NCBI GenBank assembly: GCA_964416665.1
Contig: CAYQFA010000036.1
Coordinates: forward strand, 1 to 5,410
Reading direction: 5' to 3'
Source of the DNA: JAKAGE01 sp964416665
Lineage (GTDB): Bacteria > Patescibacteriota > Minisyncoccia > UBA6257 > 2-01-FULL-56-20
Length of the DNA: 5,410 bases
The notes under the pieces were generated by a model, which was not told where the DNA came from, searched no databases, and saw only the letters and a list, made by a program, of their open reading frames with translations. Made by a program: the position numbers and the translations under genes. Positions 1 through 5,211 of the stretch are shown here, one piece after another (the first letter of the stretch is position 1; each line of letters opens with the position of its first letter).

Positions 1-2
1 CC

Positions 3-65
3 GAAGTCGCATTAGAAAGTTTTTCAAAATCGGGTACGCGTGTATGCTGGAATGAGATCCATAGC
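3..65 (+). other. Possible out-of-frame N-terminal remnant of the recombinase
   Basis: The third forward frame is open from the window edge to beyond position 65 and reads ALESFSKSGTRVCWNEIHS. This resembles in layout the stretch that precedes the EGWSGT block in serine recombinases (a helix followed by a beta strand leading to the conserved E-G-x-S-G). Skipping one base near C66 would join ...WNEIHS directly to EGWSGT of the main frame. I infer a one-base frameshift or a sequencing/assembly error here; the similarity is weak and the upstream sequence is unseen. Confidence 0.3.
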
Positions 66-1641
66 CGAAGGTTGGAGCGGAACTATCCTTGCGCGGCCAG
101 CCCTTGATCAGCTTCGACAGGATGCCACGGAAAAAATATGGGAAGCGGTTTTGATATACGATCCAGATCGTCTCGCTCGTAAATATTCCTATCAAGCCTT
201 AATCACGGATGAATTAGAAGAAAAGAATATTGAGGTCTTATTCGTAACCACGCCTCCGGCAAAAGATGATGGAGATCGCTTGCTCTATGGCGTCAAAGGT
301 GTCTTTGCTGAATACGAGAGGACGAAAATCGCTGAACGATTTAGGATTGGCAAAATGCGTAAGGTAAAAGAAGGCCATATTCTTGTAAGTGAAGCCCCGT
401 ATGGCTATACATATATTTTGAATAGCACATCTGGCAAAGGGAAAGTGCATGGTTACTACGAAATAAATGAGACAGAAGCAAGGACGGTAAAAGACTTATT
501 TAATTGGGTCGGCAATGAGGGTTTGACGCTTCGGAGTGTTGTAAGGCGTCTTCAAGATTTAGGAATACGGCCAAGAAAGAGTAAACGTGGAGTTTGGACT
601 GCGGGAACTATTGGCACGATTTTAAAGCGCCGTACTTATGTTGGCGAAGCGTTTTATGGCAGGTCTTCAGCAATTGTTCCGAAAAATCCTATTAAGATTG
701 AGAAGTATCGAAAGATGAAGAAGACGAGTAGAAGGATTAAGCCAGAGAGCGAATGGATCTCAATATCAGTACCAGCATTAATAGATGAAACTCTGTTTTT
801 GCGGACGCAACAAAAGCTTAGGGATAATTTTGCCTTTTGCAAAAGAAATAAGAAGAATCAATATCTTCTTTCGGGGAAGACGTGGTGTGTTTGTGGAATA
901 CGAAGAACTGGCGAAGGGCCACAGCAGGGGAAGCATCTTTACTATCGTTGTACGAGTCGGGTTCATAGTTTTCCACTTCCATCAACGTGTTTTGAAAAAG
1001 GAATTAATGCAAGAATTGCCGATGAGTTGGTTTGGGGGAAATTACAGGCGTTAATGAGTTCTACCGATTTATTGATGGAGCAGGTAGCTATTTGGGAAAA
1101 TGGAAGGAAGGAAAAAGTGGAGAGTTCAAAGAGTAAATTTACAGTCCGCGATCTTAAGGGTGAAATCGAAAAATTGCATTGGGAAGCGGAGCGCTATGCC
1201 AAGGCTTATGGTGCTGGGGTGCTTACCATTGAGAAATTCAAAGTATATACCTTGGATACCAATGCAAAGATTTCAGCGTTGGAAATTCAAGTAGCTCATA
1301 TCGAAGCGAAAGAAAAAGAAATGGCTATTGCCCCCATGCCGAGCAAGGACGATGTTTCGGCGTTTGTCCGCAGATCGGTAGAGATGCTTTCTAGCTTGAA
1401 TTTTGAGAGAAAAAAGGCGATAGTTATGAACGTCGTAGATAGAATTATGGTAAGCGGCGATACCTTAGATGTAAGCGGCGCTATCTCTATCCCTTCAGAA
1501 AGTCATATCAAACTTAACCTCATCCATAGCGATGGAGAGGATATAACTACAACTAAAGAATCAAAATTATGTCGGGTACAAAACTCTCTATCGGCATCGT
1601 TGGGCTTCCGAACGTCGGCAAATCTACGCTGTTCAAATTGA
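40..1641 (+). CDS. Large serine recombinase, catalytic N-terminus missing
   Basis: Site-specific DNA recombinase of the large serine family, the kind that integrates, excises or inverts mobile DNA. The frame opens at a GTG (40) and preserves the later part of the resolvase domain (residues about 9-115): EGWSGTILARP, then YDPDRLARK with the conserved arginines R44 and R47, then EYERTKIAERFRIG. A 'Recombinase' DNA-binding domain follows (about 140-215, ending near GVWTAGTIGTILKRRTYVG), then a zinc-ribbon-like segment with C283, C285, C304 and C317, and a coiled-coil-like stretch (about 365-430). The 30-50 residues that normally precede EGWSGT and carry the catalytic serine are absent: an in-frame TAG lies at 13-15. 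The gene is therefore frameshifted or truncated, and its true 5' end is off the window. Base composition is more A/T-rich than in neighbouring genes, which fits transfer. The last 23 codons lie inside ychF in another frame, so the C-terminus may not be native. Family confidence is high; activity is doubtful. Confidence 0.88.
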   Translation: MYAGMRSIAEGWSGTILARPALDQLRQDATEKIWEAVLIYDPDRLARKYSYQALITDELEEKNIEVLFVTTPPAKDDGDRLLYGVKGVFAEYERTKIAERFRIGKMRKVKEGHILVSEAPYGYTYILNSTSGKGKVHGYYEINETEARTVKDLFNWVGNEGLTLRSVVRRLQDLGIRPRKSKRGVWTAGTIGTILKRRTYVGEAFYGRSSAIVPKNPIKIEKYRKMKKTSRRIKPESEWISISVPALIDETLFLRTQQKLRDNFAFCKRNKKNQYLLSGKTWCVCGIRRTGEGPQQGKHLYYRCTSRVHSFPLPSTCFEKGINARIADELVWGKLQALMSSTDLLMEQVAIWENGRKEKVESSKSKFTVRDLKGEIEKLHWEAERYAKAYGAGVLTIEKFKVYTLDTNAKISALEIQVAHIEAKEKEMAIAPMPSKDDVSAFVRRSVEMLSSLNFERKKAIVMNVVDRIMVSGDTLDVSGAISIPSESHIKLNLIHSDGEDITTTKESKLCRVQNSLSASLGFRTSANLRCSN

Positions 1642-2606
1642 TCACCAAGCAGGACATCACGATCGCGAACTATCCGTTCGCGACCATCGATCCGAACGTG
1701 GGGGTCGTTTCAGTTCCCGATGAGCGGCTGGAAAAATTGAACGAGCTCAGTAAATCGAAAAAGAAGATCCCGGCGGTCGTGGAATTCTACGACATCGCCG
1801 GCTTGGTGAAGGGCGCAAATAAAGGAGAGGGGTTGGGAAACCAGTTTCTCGCGCACATTCGCGAAACGCAGGCGATCGTTATTGTGTTGCGCGTGTTCCA
1901 GAATCCCGAGATCATCCACGTCGAGAATTCCGTGGATGCGTTCCGCGATCTGGAGATCATCAACCAGGAGTTGATCCTGAAAGATCTGGAGTCCGTGGAA
2001 AAACGTTTTGCAAAAGTGGAATCCGAAGCGCGCACGGGGAAAAAGGAAGCGGTGCAGGACAAGGGGCTTTTGGAGCGGCTCAAAAAATGTCTGGAAGATG
2101 GCGATCTTCCATTGGGCGATGTGGCGCTTGCGAAGGAGCTGAAGGAGAACGTGCGACTGAGCGACCTGAATCTTCTTACGCTCAAGAGGCAGCTTTACCT
2201 GTTGAATGGCGCGGCAAGCGATGTCACTCAGCCGCTTTTGGAGAAGATCCGGGCATTGAGTGCCGATCATCTCATCGTCGATCTTTCTTTGGATGCCGCG
2301 CAGTCGAATGGCGTCCCTGTGCTAGTGAAAAAAGCATATGAGATACTCGGCCTCATCAGTTTTTTCACGACCGGGGAGGACGAGACTCGCGCATGGACCA
2401 TTGAGCGGGGAACGAAGGCGCCGCAGGCGGCGGGCGTCATCCACACCGACTTTGAAGCCAAGTTCATTCGGCTCGAGGTGATCGAAACGGCAAAGCTGCT
2501 CGAGGCGGGCGGATGGAGCAAAGCGAAGCAGAAAGGCTGGCTGAGGGTGGAAGGAAAGGAGTACGAAGTGAAGGACGGCGATGTCTTAGAAGTCCGTCAC
2601 GGATAA
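1569..2606 (+). CDS. ychF: Redox-regulated ATPase/GTPase YchF (Obg-like, OLA1 family)
   Basis: Cytosolic P-loop NTPase of the TRAFAC Obg/HflX group; bacterial YchF is linked to ribosomes and stress responses. Visible motifs: G1 GLPNVGKST (residues 12-20), switch I NYPFATIDPN (34-43), G3 DIAGL (75-79) with the hydrophobic residue that replaces catalytic Gln in this family, and NQFLAHIRE (91-99) with the family His (H96). An intervening helical arm spans about 129-160. The C-terminal TGS domain (about 262-343) contains FTTGEDETRAWTI, a HTDFE motif and KDGDVLEVR. Length 345 aa is slightly below the roughly 360 of well-studied homologues. The base-recognition motif, normally N-x-x-E in YchF, reads LLNGAASD around N213 and so is degenerate. 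The ATG at 1569 places G1 at the usual distance; no Shine-Dalgarno sequence precedes it. The upstream recombinase frame overlaps its first 73 nt. A TATAAC at 1542-1547 could be a -10 box, but no convincing -35 accompanies it. The stop codon touches a long inverted repeat. Confidence 0.95.
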   Translation: MSGTKLSIGIVGLPNVGKSTLFKLITKQDITIANYPFATIDPNVGVVSVPDERLEKLNELSKSKKKIPAVVEFYDIAGLVKGANKGEGLGNQFLAHIRETQAIVIVLRVFQNPEIIHVENSVDAFRDLEIINQELILKDLESVEKRFAKVESEARTGKKEAVQDKGLLERLKKCLEDGDLPLGDVALAKELKENVRLSDLNLLTLKRQLYLLNGAASDVTQPLLEKIRALSADHLIVDLSLDAAQSNGVPVLVKKAYEILGLISFFTTGEDETRAWTIERGTKAPQAAGVIHTDFEAKFIRLEVIETAKLLEAGGWSKAKQKGWLRVEGKEYEVKDGDVLEVRHG

Positions 2607-2676
2607 CGTGTATTCTTTTATATTCTGAGACCTGCCGTGAGTACACAACGGTCTCAAAATATAAAAGAATACACGT
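2606..2676 (+). repeat. Gene-end inverted repeat with conserved 17-nt loop (copy 1)
   Basis: Arms 2606-2632 and 2650-2676 are complementary over 27 nt with one mismatch (C2625 opposite A2657). The 17-nt loop 2633-2649 is TGCCGTGAGTACACAAC. Within the loop GTG (2637-2639) can pair with CAC (2644-2646) around an AGTA tetraloop. The left arm starts on the last base of the ychF stop codon. The stem is A/T-rich and neither strand has a U-tract after a GC-rich stem, so it is not a classical intrinsic terminator. The same loop recurs after rplL within an unrelated stem. It may act as an RNA hairpin at the ychF mRNA end or as a DNA hairpin site; function unknown. Confidence 0.93.
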
Positions 2677-2699
2677 CAGCACTATCTAACTTCAAAACA

Positions 2700-3335
2700 A
2701 TGCGACCGTTCCCTGAAAAAGTTCTGAAAGATTTCCCGCGCGAGTTTGCGGTGTTCAAGAAATTGAATTCACCGGCCAAGATTCAGGATTTTTTGGACGG
2801 CCTCAGGATCAATTTTGAAAAAGGCGGCGATACGTCGCGGTCGCCGTTGATGGTTTTGCGAAAACGGGAGGCGCATTGCATAGAGGGAGCGATGCTCGCC
2901 GCCGCGGCGCTTTGGTATCACGGCGAGCGGCCGCTCCTGCTCGATCTCAAGACGAAAAAAGGCGACGATGATCACGTGGTCGCGCTTTTCAAGCAGGGCG
3001 GCCATTGGGGTGCGATCAGTAAGACCAATCACGCCGTGCTGCGCTATCGCGATCCGATCTATCGGACCATCCGCGAATTGGTGTTGTCCTATTTTCACGA
3101 ATATTTTTTGGATAGTGGCGTGAAGACATTGCGGACGTACTCGCGGCCGTTCAGTTTGCTGCCGTTCGGCGACGATTGGCTTACGAGCGCTGAAAATCTG
3201 TGGGAGATCAACAACGCCTTGGACGAGTCGCCGCATTTTGATATCGCGGAAAAGGGTGCTATCGCAAAACTTCGTCTTTCACATCCTCTAGAGCGTGAGG
3301 CGGGAAAGATCGTGGAGTGGAAGAAAGGCGAATGA
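2700..3335 (+). CDS. Hypothetical protein with transglutaminase-like cysteine-protease fold
   Basis: A 211-residue protein with no signal peptide or membrane segment, so probably cytosolic. The centre has the order expected of a transglutaminase-like fold: a Cys at the start of a helix (REAHCIEGAMLAAAAL, C60), a His on a following strand (DDDHVVALF, H92), and an Asp further on (YRDPIY, D118), with aromatic and glycine residues between (GGHWGAIS). C60/H92/D118 are therefore a candidate catalytic triad; this is inferred from motif order only, and the substrate is unknown. I chose the ATG at 2700 (A-rich leader TTCAAAACA, as in neighbouring genes) over an in-frame GTG at 2637. The GTG lies inside the loop of the preceding inverted repeat and would add 21 residues encoded largely by its right arm. 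No promoter is evident, so co-transcription with ychF is possible. It ends 97 nt before the HTH gene. Confidence 0.75.
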   Translation: MRPFPEKVLKDFPREFAVFKKLNSPAKIQDFLDGLRINFEKGGDTSRSPLMVLRKREAHCIEGAMLAAAALWYHGERPLLLDLKTKKGDDDHVVALFKQGGHWGAISKTNHAVLRYRDPIYRTIRELVLSYFHEYFLDSGVKTLRTYSRPFSLLPFGDDWLTSAENLWEINNALDESPHFDIAEKGAIAKLRLSHPLEREAGKIVEWKKGE

Positions 3336-3352
3336 TGTTTTTCCTTTTCCCC

Positions 3353-3380
3353 TTGCAAAATATTGTGAGGTTTCTAATAT
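3353..3380 (+). promoter_or_regulatory. Candidate sigma70-type promoter for the zinc-ribbon/HTH gene
   Basis: TTGCAA (3353-3358) and TAATAT (3375-3380) are separated by 16 nt in the gap after the preceding stop codon. Transcription would begin near 3387, leaving a leader of about 45 nt. Both boxes match the consensus at only four or so positions, so this is a moderate-strength prediction. Confidence 0.5.
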
Positions 3381-3395
3381 GAAGGCAGTGTAGCA

Positions 3396-3414
3396 GTTCT
3401 TCTTTTTGAGGAAC
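3396..3414. repeat. Small inverted repeat in the leader of the HTH gene
   Basis: GTTCTTC (3396-3402) and GAGGAAC (3408-3414) form a 7-bp inverted repeat with one G-T pair around TTTTT. It lies just after the predicted transcription start and 10 nt before the ribosome binding site. It could be an operator for the regulator itself or a weak RNA hairpin; it is short enough to be chance. Confidence 0.3.
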
Positions 3415-3423
3415 AAGGAATTT

Positions 3424-3428
3424 GGAGG
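3424..3428 (+). promoter_or_regulatory. Strong Shine-Dalgarno site deciding the start at 3433
   Basis: GGAGG ends four bases before ATG 3433. It is the only clear Shine-Dalgarno site among the protein genes here; the others have A-rich leaders. It rules out the in-frame TTG at 3406 as the start. Confidence 0.75.
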
Positions 3429-3432
3429 AATC

Positions 3433-4053
3433 ATGTCCACAGCGATGTTCGAGTCTTCGATGAGGTCCTTCGCGACCTCGTCAGTTGCGGCAATGGCGTT
3501 GGCTACGGGCAGAGTCCCTCCCGAGTCAAAGAAGGTGGTTCGTTGTCCATTCTGCCCTCTGGTTCAATATCAAACCATTTCCGGAAATTGTCGGAAGTGC
3601 CACCGTCCTTTGCCTAAGGAAACTTCTTCAGCTTGGATAGGGGATGACGTCTTGTCCTTCGATCACAAAAAGCTGATCGGCGCGGAAACGCATGATCAAC
3701 TCGTTGCTGGCATTGCGCGTGTCGTAAAGGCACGACGTAAGGCGATGAATTTAAGCCAGTGCGCGTTGGCCGAGCGCCTAAAGATGTCCCGGCCCTACAT
3801 CTCAAAGATCGAGCGTGGGAGGCTTTTACCGACGATCGATTCGCTTGAGCGCATCGCGCAAGAGCTCGGGATGAGCATGTTTCTGCTCCTCTCGCTTTCT
3901 GCGGTGCCTCCCTCGGATTTTCACGAAGTATTCGAGGAGGTATCCTTTCCCGAGAAGATCCTGCAATATTTCCATCGGGCGAACGCGGCGGATCAAGCAT
4001 TCTTTCGTGAATTCGCGGAAAGCCTTTTTCTCCGCCGTGAACAGCATATGTGA
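3433..4053 (+). CDS. Zinc-ribbon plus XRE-family HTH transcriptional regulator
   Basis: A 206-residue DNA-binding protein, presumably a cytosolic transcription regulator; its target is unknown. An N-terminal low-complexity stretch rich in Ser, Ala and Met (1-34) is followed by a four-cysteine zinc ribbon (C38-x2-C41 and C53-x2-C56, in CPFC and CRKC). A classical XRE/Cro-cI helix-turn-helix occupies about 90-150: VKARRKAMNLSQCALAERL, then MSRPYISKIERGRLLPT with the typical SxIERG turn, then LERIAQELGMSM. The C-terminal 55 residues (FHEVFEEVSFPEKILQYF onward) are helical and may mediate dimerisation or ligand sensing. The gene is a single-gene unit with its own predicted promoter, a strong ribosome binding site unlike its neighbours, and an intrinsic terminator 22 nt after the stop. 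That is consistent with independent acquisition. XRE proteins often repress their own gene; a small inverted repeat at 3396-3414 is a possible operator. Confidence 0.88.
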   Translation: MSTAMFESSMRSFATSSVAAMALATGRVPPESKKVVRCPFCPLVQYQTISGNCRKCHRPLPKETSSAWIGDDVLSFDHKKLIGAETHDQLVAGIARVVKARRKAMNLSQCALAERLKMSRPYISKIERGRLLPTIDSLERIAQELGMSMFLLLSLSAVPPSDFHEVFEEVSFPEKILQYFHRANAADQAFFREFAESLFLRREQHM

Positions 4054-4075
4054 ACGCGGGAGAAAGACCATCGAA

Positions 4076-4108
4076 CGAGCCCCGGGGATCCTGGGGCTCG
4101 GTTTTTTT
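4076..4108 (+). terminator. Rho-independent terminator after the HTH gene
   Basis: CGAGCCCC (4076-4083) pairs perfectly with GGGGCTCG (4093-4100) around a 9-nt loop. A G and seven T residues (4102-4108) follow. It lies 22 nt after the HTH stop and separates that gene from the rplJ promoter. Confidence 0.92.
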
Positions 4109-4126
4109 ATCTTGCCCATTCCCGTA

Positions 4127-4156
4127 TTGACAGGCGGGCCACTATTGCGCTACACT
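4127..4156 (+). promoter_or_regulatory. Promoter of the rplJ-rplL operon
   Basis: A perfect -35 TTGACA (4127-4132) is followed after 18 nt by a -10-like TACACT (4151-4156). The expected start is near 4163, immediately before the L10 leader. Its position between the upstream terminator and the leader supports the call. Confidence 0.75.
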
Positions 4157-4162
4157 GTAATC

Positions 4163-4266
4163 AATTCCAAAGACCATAGGTTCTGCCGATCGGCAGGTAA
4201 GTCCTATCGAGGATGATCAAATAGTTTTTGATTGTTGCTCGCGGCTTGGAAGGCCGTTTTTCTTTT
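4163..4266 (+). promoter_or_regulatory. Ribosomal protein L10 leader (autoregulatory 5' UTR)
   Basis: The 5' UTR carries the conserved pattern of the L10 leader RNA: AAAGACCATAGG (4169-4180), a local hairpin CTGCC-GATC-GGCAG (4183-4196), then TAAGTCCTATCGAGG (4198-4212). ATAGG (4176-4180) pairs with CCTAT (4203-4207), enclosing the local hairpin. In Bacillus and other bacteria the L10(L12)4 complex binds this RNA and lowers expression of its own operon, in B. subtilis by transcription attenuation. Downstream, ATCAAA (4216-4221) can pair with TTTGAT (4227-4232), followed by a terminator-like hairpin. Recognition rests on the motif and on its position directly before rplJ. Confidence 0.85.
4242..4266 (+). 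terminator. Candidate attenuator in the rplJ leader
   Basis: CGGCTT (4242-4247) pairs with AGGCCG (4251-4256), including one G-U pair, around a GGA loop; TTTTTCTTTT (4257-4266) follows. This short terminator lies between the L10 binding motif and the rplJ start, where an attenuator should be. The stem is only 6 bp, so it may terminate partially or conditionally. Confidence 0.65.
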
Positions 4267-4299
4267 ATCAATTTTTAACGCGAATACGCAAAAACCACC

Positions 4300-4821
4300 A
4301 TGAAAACCAAAGCCCAGAAAGGCGAAGAATTAGAAAAAGCAAAGGCACTGCTCGCAAAGAGCCAGTCGCTCATTTTCGCTGACTTCACGAAGGTCACTGC
4401 GGAAGATATCCGCAAGCTTCGCACCGAGCTCAAAAAGCAGGGCGCGAATTTCCTCGTCATCAAGAAGCGGCTTTTGGGCATCGCCCTTAAAGAGCGCGGC
4501 ATCGATGTGGACCTCAAACAGTTCAAGGTTTCCGTCGGAACGATCTTCGCGGAAGGGGGGACCGACACGATCGCCGGTCCGGCATATAGATTCTTCTCGG
4601 GCCTGGAAGTTCCCGAAGGCATGCCGAAGGACGTGTGGATAAAGAAGCTCCTTGGCGGTTACGAGATAAAGACGAGCGTGATGCTCGAAGGCGCGCAGGT
4701 GGTGCGCATCGGTACGCTCCCGCCGCGCGAAGTGCTTTTGGCGCAGCTGCTCGGAGTTCTGGCGGGACCGATCCGGTCATTCATGTACTTACTGGATGAA
4801 AAAGCAAAAAGGTCGAGCTAA
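4300..4821 (+). CDS. rplJ: 50S ribosomal protein L10
   Basis: Base of the ribosomal L7/L12 stalk: its N-terminal domain binds 23S rRNA with L11 and its C-terminal helix carries the L12 dimers. Length 173 aa is usual for the family. Typical features are visible: an N-terminal helix of the form KGEELEKAKALLAKSQSLIFADF, the block FTKVTAEDIRKLRTELKKQG followed by NFLVIKKRLLGIAL, and the C-terminal PPREVLLAQLLGVLAGPIR with the helix SFMYLLDEKAK for L12 binding. The ATG at 4300 has no Shine-Dalgarno site, only AAAACCACC. It is the first gene of a two-gene operon with rplL 24 nt downstream, under a promoter and an L10-type leader expected to give feedback control by the L10-L12 complex. No rplK or rplA lies immediately upstream, where many bacteria have them; an HTH gene is there instead. 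Confidence 0.96.
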   Translation: MKTKAQKGEELEKAKALLAKSQSLIFADFTKVTAEDIRKLRTELKKQGANFLVIKKRLLGIALKERGIDVDLKQFKVSVGTIFAEGGTDTIAGPAYRFFSGLEVPEGMPKDVWIKKLLGGYEIKTSVMLEGAQVVRIGTLPPREVLLAQLLGVLAGPIRSFMYLLDEKAKRSS

Positions 4822-4845
4822 CGCAAGCAAATATACAATAAAACC

Positions 4846-5211
4846 ATGGCAAATTTTGACGATTTGATCACGAAGATCGAGGCCCTCACGGTGGTAGAGC
4901 TCGCGGAGCTCGTTCATACGCTCGAGGAAAAGTTCGGTATCTCGGCCGCAGCGCCGGTCGCCGCAGGTGGTGGCGCAGCCGCCGCAGCCGCGGAAGAGAA
5001 GACGAGCTTTGATATCATCCTGAAGTCCGCGGGAGCAAGCAAGCTCAACGTGATCAAGGTGGTTCGCGAAGTGACGACGCTTGGACTTAAGGAAGCGAAG
5101 GACCTCGTTGACGCAGCGCCGAAGCCGATCAAGGAAGGCATCAAGAAGGAGGAAGCCGAGGAGATCAAGAAGAAGGTCACCGAAGCCGGAGGAGAAGCGG
5201 AGATCAAATAA
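4846..5211 (+). CDS. rplL: 50S ribosomal protein L7/L12
   Basis: Multicopy stalk protein that recruits and activates translational GTPases. Its 121 residues follow the family layout: an N-terminal dimerisation and L10-binding helical hairpin (about 1-32, ITKIEALTVVELAELVHTLEEKF), an Ala/Gly-rich flexible hinge (about 33-49), and a C-terminal domain (about 51-121) with KTSFDIIL, KLNVIKVVREVTTLGLKEAK, and DLVDAAPKPIKEGI. No truncation or missing key residue is seen. The ATG at 4846 follows AATAAAACC with no Shine-Dalgarno site. It is the second and last gene of the operon. Its final two codons and stop lie within the left arm of a long perfect inverted repeat that also holds the operon terminator. 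The stop codon would therefore be base-paired in the folded mRNA 3' end. Confidence 0.97.
   Translation: MANFDDLITKIEALTVVELAELVHTLEEKFGISAAAPVAAGGGAAAAAAEEKTSFDIILKSAGASKLNVIKVVREVTTLGLKEAKDLVDAAPKPIKEGIKKEEAEEIKKKVTEAGGEAEIK

Noticed and set aside
1451..1486. Direct repeat GTAAGCGGCG at about 1454 and 1472 in the recombinase
   Set aside because: Two short copies that encode VSG-D and VSG-A in the protein; explained by coding sequence, with no further copies.
1542..1547. TATAAC as a -10 box of a ychF promoter
   Set aside because: No acceptable -35 hexamer at 16-18 nt spacing, so it is not listed as a promoter.
1710..2270. Long open frame on the - strand across ychF (186 codons)
   Set aside because: It is antisense to a clearly coding ychF and has no recognisable domain or start signal.
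2606..2676. DNA uptake sequence within a terminator, as in Neisseria
   Set aside because: Those signals lie as inverted copies in the stem. Here the shared sequence is the asymmetric single loop, and only two copies are visible.
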